Below are positions 1 to 12,031 of a stretch of 64,000 nucleotides of DNA, in pieces (the first letter of the stretch is position 1; every line of letters starts with the position of its first letter). The stretch covers positions 1,674,001 through 1,738,000 of the forward strand of contig CM062381.1 of assembly GCA_031310005.1 (NCBI GenBank). Direction: 5' to 3'. The stretch comes from Dactylellina haptotyla (lineage: Eukaryota; Ascomycota; Orbiliomycetes; Orbiliales; Orbiliaceae). Under the pieces are notes generated by a model. It did no database searches. It was not told the origin of the DNA and was given only the letters and a program-made list of their open reading frames with translations. A program made the position numbers and the translations under genes.

Positions 1-1103
1 TGGAGTCACCTGCAGTAGATACGAGGATAGCATGGAATCCTTGTGCGGACCGACACCTGCCAGTCCGTTAATAATAATTATGTGATAATAGATAGTTTGA
101 GCGTGTACCTTGTCCAGTGCCTCCTTGTAACTCGCCTAGATCTGGGTACTTGACAATCTTCAATTTATGTTGCTGCTTGTCCCCCTTGACACCCTCGAAG
201 TATCTATATATGCTCTGCAATCAGAAATCCAAGTTCACTTTTAAGCCTTGTATAATGGATAAATATCATGGTCTTACCGGTCAAAGGCGTTTGGTGGAAG
301 CCCAATAGCTTCAGCAATTAGACTAGTGAAGAAGAAACTCATGTCTGCCATCTCCTTCATGTATTGCTGGTATGTTGCCTTGAAATTTGGCAAAAGCTCC
401 TCTTTGACCCAGATATTGGGACCAACAAGGTTTCGATATACTGGATCATCGGGCTTTGGAGCAGGCAATTCTGTGCCGACATCGATCTGCTCACGCCAGT
501 CGACCGCGAATCGGGTACTATTCCTCAGGTCAGTATATTAAAATCATTACCTTATGAATCTTATTTTTTCGGGAAATTAAACAGGGTTAATTAAATCACA
601 TTTCATTTCCCAGCCTTGAATATCCCAGAAAATGAGGAGCTATGTATTTCAAGTTTAATTTAGCATACTGACGTGAATTGTCTCCGCCATATTTTGTGTT
701 TTATACATATTTGTGCAGGTGATCCAGGGTACATACAGTTCTTCATCTCAAGCCGCAGTTTTTCATCTTCGGGAAGATTGAAAAATTCGACACCCAGCTT
801 TTTCACTTTCTGAATCAAATCATCGGAGATTCCTGCGTTGCTGATGTACAAGAAACCGACCTATCCCGAGTGTATCGATACATCACCATATTAGAACGTC
901 AGCTTGTTTCTAGAGCTTATAGTCTAACGTTATAACGGTCAAACGAAGCTCTCAAAACCAAATTAGAAGCTAGCTTGATGAAAAAGGAAGGAAGGTACAA
1001 CCTCAATCAATGCATGGCGGAGATCGTCGAGAAATTTCGCTTTGGTATCCTCTGATTTGGCCAAGGAAAGGTCAAGGATCGGGATAGACGTGAAAGAAGT
1101 CAT
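1..1103 (-). CDS. Isopenicillin N synthase-like 2OG-Fe(II) oxygenase (5' part, partial)
   Basis: This is a non-haem iron, 2-oxoglutarate-dependent oxygenase of the isopenicillin N synthase/gibberellin-oxidase superfamily. The substrate cannot be told from the sequence. Six exons keep one frame: 1103-1002, 860-737, 639-600, 517-278, 203-109 and 56-10; the gene then continues beyond the left edge after a GTGACT donor. The start is the ATG of MTSFTSIPILDLS, a typical DIOX_N opening. Family motifs in order are PHFLGYSRLG, VDWREQIDVGTELP, GLPPNAFDR, KLKIVKYPDLGEL and GVGPHKDSMLSSYLLQ; the last carries the HxD part of the iron-binding triad. The distal His and the Arg that binds 2-oxoglutarate lie outside the window. 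Exon count and motif spacing look intact, with no break in the visible part. Fungal members often act in secondary metabolism or detoxification, but no cluster partner is visible here. Confidence 0.88.
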
Positions 1104-1693
1104 TTGGATAGCAAGTGCAGATGAGGCTTAGAGAATCGAAGTGCTTTTGGTTTTAAAATTCGGGCCCTTGGGAACACTAAAAGCTGTTGTCCTTCAGCGC
1201 CGTCGTTGGTATAGTTAACCTCGGATCGGTAGGTATCTGACCTCGCGGTAGCAAGCGCAAGGCAAAGTTTAAATGTAGTTGGCTTATGGATCGATGGCAG
1301 TAACAATTTGAGTTATTGTTATCAATTCTCACTAGCCCTGGGTTCAGGACTTTCTATATTTCTAGTTTCACTTTGCTTCAAGATTAGCACACTTTACGGT
1401 TCATAAGCCCGTCGAGGTTCCGAATCTCGGGTTTCCCGAAATCGCATCTCGTTGTGAAGACAATCACGACATAGGATTAGTCAGCGGCCTTGAGTCACTA
1501 GTCAACACAAAATATGCCACAAGAAACCCGGCGTTCACCGACACTAATATGCTTGGTACTGTCTTAACAAGACCATCGAGCCCTTTCATTTAGATATATG
1601 TCTCTACTGAGTTGAGTGTAAGATATATATATTTGCAGTGCATCCAAGTTATATAATTATCCAAGACCCTTGCAAACAAAGACAGGGCATTGT
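1104..1693. other. Intergenic spacer
   Basis: This stretch holds the promoter of the oxygenase to its left and the 3' region of the F-box gene to its right. No coding frame with family similarity is seen on either strand. A short AT run (TATATATAT) lies near 1625. Confidence 0.5.
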
Positions 1694-3457
1694 TCAAATC
1701 CGACCCTCTTGTTCTCTTATCCACGGAGGGCCAGAACAATCGTGTCTGCTTTTCCATCCTTCTGGAGAAATTTCGTTTCCGAATCCGAATCCCCAAAGAG
1801 TAAAATCCTCATATTGGGACAAATCTGGCAATTCAGTGTTCCCTAGACCGCACCGGACGTTTCGGAAGCATAAATTGTCGATTTGTGAACGATTTATAAC
1901 CTTGGTGACGAAATTTTTCCATCTGTAGGAACGAGAAGGGTCATATACCAGAACCATTTCGAGCCACAAAGAACGGAGCGTCTTGTGAGACTCAATTAAA
2001 ATTTCTAAGTCCGTAATTGGGACCACAAAGCTACCCATCCATATATCTTCGAGCCGAGGGAAGACAAGTGGCTTAACTGCCCCCCCTCCGAAAATGGAAG
2101 TCAAATCCGTCAAAGCGGGCTCCATTTGTGTTCTACATCTCCCTAAGAATGGGACTCGGAAATCGAGCATGAAAGATTTGAGTGTACCCTGACAAGCTTC
2201 GAGAATCTTGTAGAGTACTCCGGGTACAGCTTCTTCCCCGAAACGACTCAACAACTTCGAACCACGAAAGAAATGGAGGCACAGGAATTGAAGGTTACTC
2301 ATCACGTAGAGAGTGCTTTCCAACAAGTCAAGGGACATATTTGTTCCAATGAATGGCGATGCTGGTATCCGTATGGTGATGAAGTCTAATGGTCGCTGTT
2401 CAGCATTCCGAAGTATGGGAATCAGGGTTTGATAGTTGCGCCAAACTTCACGCTCCGTTCGTCTTGAATTAGTCGTCCGTGTCTCTTTTTGTCTGTCCCT
2501 AGTAGTATTATATATATTATCAGCAGTCTTTTGATTGCAAGACTTGGGATATCTTTTGGCGTTTTTTATACTGGGAATAATCAACCTTTCGAAAGGACCC
2601 GCACCTCCAACCGCCTATAAAAACCCTCTCAAGTCGCGGTAACGCAACGATGATCGTCTTCAGAGCTTCCAATGATTTCTCCCAGTTCGCTTCTTGCTGT
2701 TTCACATACTTCTCTAGAAAGGGCGCAGCTTCTTTCCGGTGTTTATCCTTCAGAAATCTTTCCGGCATGACGTAAGGCTTGTCCGCCCACTTGTCAAAGT
2801 ATCCATTCTCCTTTTGCTCCCTCATAACGTTGCTCCGTTCCTTCCAGCCTAAGAGCTCCTCTTCAATCCAGTCGTTGACGCTGTACGGGAATGAGTAGGA
2901 AAACCCATCCTCCTCGCCCGAGTGAGTCCCGATACGAATAGTGAGAAGATCTATGAAATAGTCGTCAGTCTGAGCATCTGATAGGAGCCCCAGAATGTCA
3001 ATATAAAGTTACCTTCATCCCAAACAATCGGTGCGTATTCGATCTCCGTGATATATTTTGTAATGGGGAGAATAGATGCGACATGCTCCCCTAACCGGCA
3101 GAATTCGACGGGCTTGCATTGGACTTGCCTCCTAAACCAGATGCCGTCCTGGGTCTGCTGGGCGTTTTCGCCGGCTAGTAGAGTGAAGAATCCACGTTGA
3201 TCGTCGCGACCACCGCCCAAGATTAACACGCCCATGTTCCTCTTACCAAATAGCTCTTGTGAAGCCGCATCATCGAGGCCGGCGTAGGCGATATTTGCAA
3301 CGCGGAGAGCTTTTAGGTCTTGGGATGAAAGGTAGGACAGTATTTCGTCCTTGACTTCTTGTGGCAAATAAACCATTTTATTTTGGGGTTCTGGTGCCTT
3401 ACAAGGATATAGCTTTTTGACTGGATACTTTGCTTCATCATACGAAACAACCGCCAT
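1694..3457 (-). CDS. F-box domain protein
   Basis: A predicted protein of 531 residues with an N-terminal F-box (YLPQEVKDEILSYLSSQDL, followed by LKALRVANIAYAGL), which in the family binds Skp1 and places the protein in an SCF ubiquitin ligase. Three exons give one frame: 3457-3013, 2950-2605 and 2498-1694, with donors GTAACT and GTGCGG and acceptors CATAG and CTAG. The C-terminal two thirds resemble the leucine-rich 'F-box plus irregular repeats' proteins common in filamentous fungi (for example KPLVFPRLEDIWMGSF, then DLEILIESHKTLRSLWLEM), but no named family was recognised, so the target is unknown. An in-frame upstream ATG would add 52 residues; MAVVSYDEAKYPVKK is preferred because the extension reads like leader sequence. 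The gene is divergent from the GH78 gene. Confidence 0.75.
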
Positions 3458-4566
3458 ATGGCCCTTGTTTAGGGTAGGATAGGTGTTGAGGTGCTTTATA
3501 TACTTAAATGTCACTAAATTTATATATTTATGACTCTCCTTTGAGCAACGGCCCGGATATATATATATTCTCGTACTGGAAGCGAGCCCGCGGCGCAGCA
3601 TCGTACGAATCATCTATATATCTCCTTACTATAGCCATATCCCTGTTTCTGCTATGAGGGGCATATAATATCGAGTATGAGACTTTAAATATTTTTACCA
3701 TCGGCTACGGCAAGCCCATATGAATCACCGAGCCTTTTGTGGTATTAAACCTTGAGTTTTAAGAAAGCAAGGAAGCGGCATTGCATGACTAGTTGCATCC
3801 ATCAACGTAGAGAATAGTGGATCCGCGATATCCGGTATCGCGGTCCACGAAGCGCGCTGGCATTTGAACACGCGATTCGGCCCTTCCACCAGGCACAAAT
3901 GTGCGATGTATGCGCAGGTAACCGAAGATGTCAGTGACTGCATGCACGATTCGATGTTGGCTCGTTACGAATTTCCTGAACCAACCTCTCCTCCACTACA
4001 CCCTTGCTTGGTTTCCCTGCAGACTTTTGGCTCGGATGGCCAGCCCCTTGCCCTTTTCGTGCGGTCATGACCACCGCTGTTGGGTCACGCGATGGCCGAT
4101 ACCAAGCGCGTTGTCGCACCTCCCAAAACCTCATTTCTCAGCTGCTTAGGCCCCGCCCGGAAGTGCTCGAGTTTGAGTCTGTCGGATGCTGTAAAAAGGA
4201 CGATGTTGCGAGCGGGATACCTCTTTTGAAGTAGACGCCAAACCGCTCGCGACGGATTAACAGCGGGATCCACTTGTGATGGGCAGCCGGTTAACCGTTT
4301 TGCTCCAACAGGCCCAGCTAGTTTCATGATCATTTGTATCAGCTCAAGGGGACAACCCGAACAATCGCGGCATAAAGCAGCGGGGTCTGGCACTATCCCT
4401 GGGGCGGGAGTCCCCAGCCTCCAGCCTCCCTAAGCCTTGGCTAGGCGATTACTTGCATATTAGACCATCTCCGCCCTTGACCTCGCTTTCTCCGCTTCTT
4501 GTCTTTGGATGAAAACCACCGTTCTTACGAAAAAAACAAACGATAGCTCTGAGGCCGTAACTTCTC
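3458..4566. other. Divergent intergenic region between the F-box and GH78 genes
   Basis: About 1.1 kb containing both promoters. The part from about 3840 to 4440 is more GC-rich than its flanks and contains several short open frames. One on the minus strand (4085-4393) has an F-box-like string (CPLELIQMIMKLAG), but nothing else supports a gene. Confidence 0.4.
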
Positions 4567-6915
4567 ATGATGTTACGGTCCGCGGCTCTCCTCACTCTTT
4601 GCGCAGCGCGCACGTTAGTTTCTGGTCTGGCATTCGAAGGGCATGGTGTCGAGCCTCTGTTCGAAGGACCATGGGAGGAGTTCAATAAGGCACCCCTGGG
4701 TAGGATAGTCCGGCCGGTGAAGGTCTATGCAACTGAAGGCGACGTTAGTTCGCCGGAAGGGATTATAAACGGCGGTAGCACTACCTTCAGACCAGGTTCG
4801 CTGGTTACATATGAATTTGCCGAGAATATTGCTGGACGGTAAGGAGGTCCTACCTACCCCATGAGGGTATCTCCTATCTTTTCGCTAATCTTCTAATCTG
4901 CGCAGGGTATGCTGGACTATCGGTGAAGCCTCGACGCTTTCGAAGGGTGCCACTAATTCCTTCAAACTCTCTTTCGGATTCACCGAATCGCCCAATTTCA
5001 TCGGCAGGCACTCCGATGCCACCACGAGCACCGAGTTCGATCTACCCCTTGATCAAGAGTTCAGAGCTGGCAACAATACCTTTGACAAGATCTATGTCCG
5101 AGGTGCCTACAAATATATGACAATATGGGTCAATGAGAATACTACATACGAGGACACCGCGCCGTCCTGGACTATCACCGACCTATGGGTTCCATACGCT
5201 GCCATGCCTCACTTTGAAAACCCAAAGGCTTATACCGGATATTTCCACTCTTCGGACAACCTCTTGAACCGAATCTGGTACGCGGGTGCGTATACACTCC
5301 AACTCACCACGATAAACCCGGAAGAGGGCGGTTCCCTAGTGGATTTTAACAGGCGAGTCGACCACAATAATTTCCCTCGAGGCGCCTGGGCGAGTAACTT
5401 TACTGTCAGCAATGGCAGCTCTGTTACCACGGACGGAGCCAAGCGTGACCGTATGGTTTATGCTGGAGACATGACAATTGCTGTTCCCGGTATTGCTGTT
5501 TCCACTTTTGATCTGGACAGTATCAAGAACGCTTTGGAAACCCTGTTTGCTCATCAATATTGGGACGGTGGGATGCCTTACGCCGGCCCGCCGATGGGTT
5601 TCTACGGAGAGTACAGCGATACATATCATCTACATGCCTTGCTCGGAGTTTGGAACTACGTTCACTACTCCGGCGACGTTGCATGGATGGCAGGCTACTG
5701 GACACGATACAAACGAGCCCTTAATATCTCTCTGAGACGATTCAATCGATACAGAGGGCTCTATTGGTGTTGGTCTACGGCTGATTGGCTTCGGCCTGGA
5801 CAGGGAGGCTATAACTCCGAAGCCAATGCGATCTTCTACTTGACTGTGAAGAAATCCATGGCCTTAGCCGAGATCTTGGGACCAGGATCTTTCACTTTGA
5901 ATGAGATGCGATTGTTGAATGATATTTTGGGCTCGATTGAATCGAACTATCAAGCTTTGTGGGACGAAGAGAAGAATATGTTCATGGATAACATGGATAC
6001 GCGACGAGATGTCCACCCTCAAGACGGTAACAGCTGGGCAATTTTTGCCGACGGTTTGATTAAGAAAGATCAAGCGAAGGTTATCAGCAGGAACCTGAGG
6101 AAGAGATGGACCAAGTATGGTGCTCCCGCTGTTGAGGTAGGCTTCGGATTTCAACCCCAGTGAATAAAACCAAAATTAAAAAAGAAGAGAAGTTTACTAA
6201 CTTGATTGTAGATGCCGAACACCATTTCTCCGTTCGCAACCAGTTTCGAACTTATCGCCCACTGCTACGCTGGAGAACACCAGTCGGCTGTGGATCTGAT
6301 GCGTATAATGTGGGGCTACATGCTCGACGGCAAGGGGATGACGAACAGCACCTTCATCGAGGGTTTCAGACTCGATGGAAATATCCGTAAGTATAGCAAC
6401 TAAATCCTACTGAATTTTCCGGTATGGTGCTGACAACGACTTTTATAGAATATCCTGCGTACGGCTGGTCAGGTAGAAATTCGCATGCTCACGGATGGTC
6501 GACCGGCCCTACATACGTTCTCTCTACTGAGATCCTTGGTATCAAACTCACCCAACCTATGGGATACAGTTGGGTGATTGAGCCAAATTTTGTCGATCTT
6601 GATTGGGCGGAAGGAGGTTATGCTACCGAACTCGGCAAGTTCACCGTCAGATGGAAGAAGGGCGGGAAATTGCTTGTTCAGACACCAGAAGGGACGAGCG
6701 GAGATGTCATCTGGCACGGAAAGACGAGACGCCTACAAGGCGGAAAGGCATGGGTTTGGGACGAAGACGGATGGAGAGCTGCTCCTGCCATTAAGAATGC
6801 TAAGGATAAGACCAGGTTCAGAAGACCAGATCCGGCACAGGAGAGATTGGGACTCGAGAGGTTGAGGTTTGGAAAGAGCAAGAGCAGGGCCAATGGACAG
6901 TCTGTTCTATCATAA
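4567..6915 (+). CDS. Secreted GH78-type alpha-L-rhamnosidase-like glycoside hydrolase
   Basis: A 714-residue protein with an N-terminal signal peptide (MMLRSAALLTLCAARTLVSG), so it is probably secreted to act on rhamnose-containing plant glycans or glycosides. Four exons (4567-4838, 4906-6136, 6212-6386, 6449-6915) join in frame with GTAAGG/GTAGGC/GTAAGT donors. The (alpha/alpha)6 catalytic region includes SDNLLNRIWYAGAYTLQL, VDHNNFPRGAW and, near residue 265, DGAKRDRMVYAGDM, followed by WYW/STADWLRPGQGGYNSEAN-type toroid motifs. The C-terminal beta-sandwich has GKFTVRWKKGGKLLVQTPEGT. Bacterial GH78 enzymes carry the general acid as Glu in a D-x-x-x-R-D-E-R motif; here the equivalent reads R-D-R, so the acid residue is shifted or absent. 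This fits a fungal GH78-related subgroup, and activity on rhamnosides is inferred rather than shown. The start ATG is the first in frame; a second Met follows at once. Confidence 0.85.
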
Positions 6916-7544
6916 GATGCGTGTATCGTTTATCTTGATCAAATGTTTGGCAAGGAGCGAAATTTCAGGAGTTGGATGCATGGAGTTTTCGGTCTGGTTG
7001 ATATCTGATTGCATAGCATGCATCTATGTACTGCAAATTGTATTTAAAACCCTGTGTGACATTATTATAATTTGACACCAACTACACATATGGACTCATT
7101 TTTCCACCGCACACCTTGAATATATATATTTCCCTGATAGTTTGGTTTCGAAGCCGATTCAAGTCGCCAACAGGCCAAAACGGGTCGGAAATGTGTTGGG
7201 TGGCGGGCGGCTTTGCTGCGAACGTCATATCCGTCCCGCCTAGCCGCATTGTAGCTACTGTGTCGTCTTTCCATCCCATCTGCCTATATTCGCTGCAGCA
7301 TTAGTAATAGCAAACGCCAACCACCGCCGATAACCTTCCCATGGACGACTCCTGGAAGCCCTGAATCGCGTATCCTCCAGACTGCCCTCGATCCCGCTTC
7401 GATCTCGTGTCCTAAATCCTCTCAGAATTCATGCCCGGGCAACGACGGTAGCCCTTCCGCCTTTGCGTTTAAGGCTTACATCCAAGCGTTCGTTTCGCTG
7501 GCCCATAGCGACGACAACAACAGCGGTATCGCCAGACTGACAAG
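6916..7544. other. Intergenic spacer
   Basis: This holds the 3' region of the GH78 gene and the promoter and leader of HRD3. No further coding frame was recognised. Confidence 0.45.
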
Positions 7545-10477
7545 ATGGCTAGGGGGCGGCCGTATATCTTCTACATTTGTGAGTTCTGGTATCCGGGATC
7601 GGCTGAAGGGCGGCTTTGGCTAACATTGGCGGGCTTTCTAGTTTTATTTCTCTCGACGTTATCAGTCGCCGTGCACGCGATAGAACCGGTACCTGTAAGA
7701 CGACCACGAATGCAGCATTTGTAACATTTGGGCAGATATGCTGATAAGTCTAGGAACATGGGGATGTTCAATTTCCTTTAGGCGGACCAGACGGTGGCTC
7801 GTCTGTCGACACCCACTCAGATCACCAGGATGAGAATGGGAATGATTGTAGGCCCCGATACTCTAATCCAATGGAGGATATCAATTGGCAACTGACAGAT
7901 ATCCGCCTTCAGCCCAGAAATATGTCGACGAGGCTATCAAGATCCTCAAAACGATCCGACCACCCTCGACACAATCGAAACGAAAGGATACGACCTCGTA
8001 CTACATTAGCACTTTCCTATACTACCTCCAACGGACCCTGGACGTCCTTTTCATCGCCAATGTGCCCACGCAAGAAGAGCCAGTCGGTGGAGACAGCAGG
8101 AGTGCGCCTGTGCAGATGAGCAAACCATTGTCAGATGCAGTTCTTCTGTTGTCCAAGGCCATACCGGCAAAAAACCCGGACGCTCTGTATTTGATGGCCG
8201 AAATGAATTTTGTATGTGATATCTGTTATTCAAGATACCATAACACAGGGCTTACATGGCGTTGCGTGTTTTAGTACGGTAACTGGTCACATCCTCGAAA
8301 TTCTGCTACAGCATTTGGGTTCTATAGAGAACTGGCATCTCTCACCGGAAACAGTACTGCCCAGAACATGGTCGCGTTCATGTACGCGACAGGCTACGGT
8401 GGCGTCATTCAGAAGGATCAATCTAAGGTTATTTGAAGGAACTCTACCAGAGAGAGAGCGCTAAAGATGTACTAACAGTCGTAAAATAGGCCCTACTCTA
8501 CCACACCTTCGCGGCACTTGGTGGAAATACAAGATCGGAAATGACATTAGCTTATCGTTACCACGCTGGAATTAGTACTCCACGAAATTGCGAAGAAGCA
8601 GCGTTCTTCTACAAACGAGTTGCCGACAAAGCCATTGATTATTATCGTTCTGGACCACCGGGAGGCTACTATCTCCCTCGTAACAACCATAGAATCGTGG
8701 ACGAGCTCGGTGGAACTTACGGGGCGGGTGCGAGCTTCGGTCATACGGGTCGTGTTGCAAAGAGATCGAGTGAGCAATCGTCTCTTTCCATAATGGACGA
8801 TATCATCGAATACCTCCTCCTGCTGAGTAATAAGGGCGAACTTTCTGCAACACAGCAGTTGGCGAAATTGTACTACGATGGCCCGAGAGGACTTTCCAGG
8901 GATCTTAGAAAGGCCCGGGATCTGTACTTTCAATTGGCAAAGAAGATGTGGACCAAAGATGGAAAAGAAATTAAGGATCCTTCCGACGTTGTTATCGATG
9001 TGGCCTCTAAAGCTGCTGGATACCTCGGTCGAATGTACCTGCGAGGCGAAGCCGTACCACAGGATTACGCTCTTGCTAGGAGATGGTTCGCGAGAGGATT
9101 GAAATACGTTAGTAAACATTCTTACCCTTGATATCTGCTCTCAGAACCTAGTAAACTAACAGTCGTGATACGCAGGCCGACACTATCTCTCAACATGGTA
9201 TGGCATATTTGTACGAAAACGGCCTCGCCGGGCTCGATAAAAACATGGACAAAGCCACGAAACTCTACAAAACATCAGCTGAAGAAGACTACGGCCCCGC
9301 TCAAGTTGCTATTGGCAAAATCTTCTACAACCGAGGCGAATACGGAGTCGCTAATAAGTGGTTCGAACTCGCTACTCGCCATGGCGAAGTGGAAGCGTAT
9401 TACTACCTTGCCGAGATTAACAACCAAGGGAACGGGAGGGAACGGAGCTGTGGGATGGCTACATTGTACTTCAAGCATGTGTCGGAAAAAGTTGAGGCCT
9501 TACAGGCACCTTTAGAGTGGGCACACCGAGCGTATAAGAATGGAGTGAGGGAATCCGCCGTCTTGGGCTTCATGATGGCGGCTGAACAGGGCTACGAAAG
9601 CGGACAGTCGAATGTTGCGTTTCTGTTGGATGAGCAGAAGAGCCGGTTTCCATTGGATTGGTGGAGGCTCAGACGGAATGATGCCGTGGAGCAGGAGTTA
9701 GCGCTGATGTACTGGACCAGGAGCGCCAAACAACAGAACATCGACAGTTACGTCAAAATGGGAGACTACTATCTCGCTGGAGTGGGAACAGAACCTGACA
9801 CCGAAAAGGCGGCGGCATGTTATATCGCAGCCTCGGAGTTCCAACAGAGCGCGCAGGCATTGTGGAATCTTGGGTGGATGCACGAAAACGGAATTGGAGT
9901 CGAGCAGGATTACCACCTCGCAAAACGATACTACGATCAAGCGCTGGAGACTAACACAGAAGCCTACCTACCTGTCTTTCTTAGTCTTCTAAAACTCAGA
10001 GCCCGAAGTTTCTGGAATACCATTAGCGGTGGTAAGATTAATGCGATCGGGTCGGATCCAGAGCCGAAGAAGAGAGTGACAGTGTCGGAATGGATGAAAC
10101 GATGGTTCTCCGACGAGAAGCCGCAATACACCCACAACAAACCGGGAGAAGTACCGGAGGCTGACGAGCACGGTGCCGGGCAAGATGGAGGCGATAAGTC
10201 ACAACATGGCGATCCTGGGAATGACTACTATGGTGAGGAAGGCGGTGAGGATGAATTCGTTGAGAATATGTTGATTTTGGGCACGATGCTTGCACTGGCA
10301 GTCTTAGTTTTCGTCAGAAATCAAAGACAGCAGAGGCAGCAACGGCAACAAGGTCAACAGGGGCCAAATGGACAAGCCCAAGGTCATGGCGCACATGCTG
10401 GCGGCGCGGGTAATGCCGCTCCGGGTTTTGATCCTCGGAATCCTGCGTTCGGAGTACCCCCGCCAGCTGGGTTATAA
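7545..10477 (+). CDS. HRD3: HRD3/SEL1L-like ERAD adaptor, Sel1-repeat protein
   Basis: This is the ER-lumenal partner of the Hrd1 ubiquitin ligase, which receives misfolded proteins and passes them on for ER-associated degradation. It has an N-terminal signal peptide (FLVLFLSTLSVAVHA), then many Sel1-like repeats (such as GYLGRMYLRGEAVPQDYALA and LWNLGWMHENGIGVEQDYHL), then one membrane helix near the C-terminus (MLILGTMLALAVLVFV) and a Gln/Gly-rich cytosolic tail. Securely placed exons are 8275-8427, 8490-9107 and 9176-10477, all phase 0. Upstream, 7545-7694, 7782-7847 and 7918-8211 also keep phase 0 and give about 860 residues. The first two junctions are uncertain: the 7782-7847 exon also reads well in another frame, with acceptor CTTCAG at 7912 as the alternative. 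The signal-peptide exon can be read with or without a 63-bp in-frame intron at 7579-7641. Confidence 0.9.
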
Positions 10478-11029
10478 GTTTAGTGAGTTCTGCCTTGCCG
10501 TTCTCATCTCATTTCTATAGTATATAAAGTTTTAAGCCATCGTTTTTTGTGCATATCTATGATTGGTAGGGTGCAAGGTGAGGAAGTTGGATTTACTCTA
10601 CCCTGTATAAAGCTTTCGTTAGTTCGTCGTTTCACACACTTAGTTAGGCATAAGCGTTTATTGAAAAGCAATTTTGGGGTCCTTATTAACGCCTTTTGAT
10701 TACCGTTCATTAAAAGGAAGTGAAATATAGGATATTATGTATACTGTACACTTGTGTGAAAACAAAAGGAAGAAGGAGGAAATCTAACACCCGTGAATAT
10801 TCCAACATGGGGCCAGTATCTTTTGTTTTGAACTATTTACAGACGAGGTTTCCGGGGCGCCCTGCTGCCTCTGGAAGCCTAGAGTCGAGATTCAAATGCC
10901 ATAATTGATATTGCTTCTTCATTATTTCCGCACTTGCCGCAAAAATCGTGGGGAGAGTGGGGATATATAGCCTGGATAAATTCCTCGGGGAAGATGTCTA
11001 TGAACGCTGGGCTATAGATAACCGTCTTT
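10478..11029. other. Convergent 3' regions of HRD3 and TIM10
   Basis: About 550 bp between two converging genes. No coding frame with support is seen; it should hold both polyadenylation regions. Confidence 0.5.
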
Positions 11030-11409
11030 CTACATTCCAAACATTCCGCCGGCGCCAGGAGCACCACCCTGCCGCGATGCCGCCTGGTTCTGCATCTGCT
11101 CGCTAACCTTGACGTTGACCTCGAAGAATTTGGCGACGCAGCGGTCGAGACATACCGATTCGCCCTTGTTCAGGTCGGTTTCGCGGTAGTCTTTTGGAAC
11201 GCACTTCTTGAAGCAGGAGTTGGTGAGACTATATCATATCACAAAGAACATCGAATTAGACAGCAGCTCTCATGAGGTAAGATATTTGACGGAAAGGTGT
11301 ATAAATACCGATTGAACATGTCTGTCACCATCTCCAGCTCTGCTTCCGCGGCAGCGATCTTCTGGGCCGAAGAGGGGCCCTGGGCCCCGCCAAAACCGAA
11401 CATAGACAT
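11030..11409 (-). CDS. TIM10: Mitochondrial small TIM chaperone Tim10
   Basis: A 99-residue intermembrane-space chaperone that, together with Tim9, escorts hydrophobic carrier proteins across to the TIM22 complex. The twin CX3C signature is plain: C39-FKK-C43 and C60-LDR-C64, separated by 16 residues, as the family requires for its two disulfides. It follows a helix ([17 protein letters not shown]) typical of Tim10. Two exons, 11409-11309 and 11228-11030, are split by one 80-bp intron (GTATTT...TATAG) just before the first CX3C. Oxidation and import through Mia40 are known for the family. There is no cleavable presequence, as expected. The C-terminus is Gly-rich ([12 protein letters not shown]), a common fungal variation. 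The gene is divergent from the mitochondrial lysyl-tRNA synthetase gene. Confidence 0.95.
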
Positions 11410-12031
11410 GCTGGAGGATTAAAGAAGACAACGAAAAGCGACCGGGAAGGCTTGATGGAGGGCGTAGAGGTGAGCGGATTGAAGGCCTCGACGATGTTGG
11501 AACCGGAACGTTGACGTCAAAATGGCGGTGTGTCGTGTGGAAGGTTCTTTCTCTGCCGCCCAACACGGCCTGGTTGGTGGCGCCTTATCGATACACCCCG
11601 AAAATTTTAAAAGGCGAGAAGGACCAACTTTTTCGCGACTCGCTTCAAACATACACACAACAACCACCTCCATCGCCAGCAGACTCTGGGAGGAAAACCG
11701 CAGCCAATTGAGGGCTGCGTGAGTAGAAGAAGGTATGGGCACCCGTTTGATGTCTCGTTCTGCTGTTCAATTGCAATATATCCTCGTATGATGAGTACAA
11801 ATATCAAGAACCGTTGCGAATGACCTGGAGGTCATTCTCTGGGCGTGACTTGAACAAGCTTCGCATGCTTCCAATTCTGATCGTTAAGATTATATTGCCG
11901 GAATACATTTATACGCAAAGTCCAAAGGGATTTTTTATGCATAATTCCGGTGCTAACATAGTCCCGTATTAAAAATAGGAACACCAGACGGCGAGTAAGT
12001 TGGCCGGGACAGATCATTTCGTGCACCGCCA
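11410..12031. promoter_or_regulatory. Shared divergent promoter region, TIM10 / MSK1
   Basis: A 622-bp spacer separates the start codons of two divergent genes for mitochondrial proteins, so it must contain both promoters. Open frames inside it are short and unsupported. No specific factor site is claimed. Confidence 0.5.

Noticed and set aside
4085-4393. Minus-strand frame with an F-box-like string CPLELIQMIMKLAG
   Set aside because: It is only about 100 codons, with no further domain, intron or start context support; left as part of the spacer.
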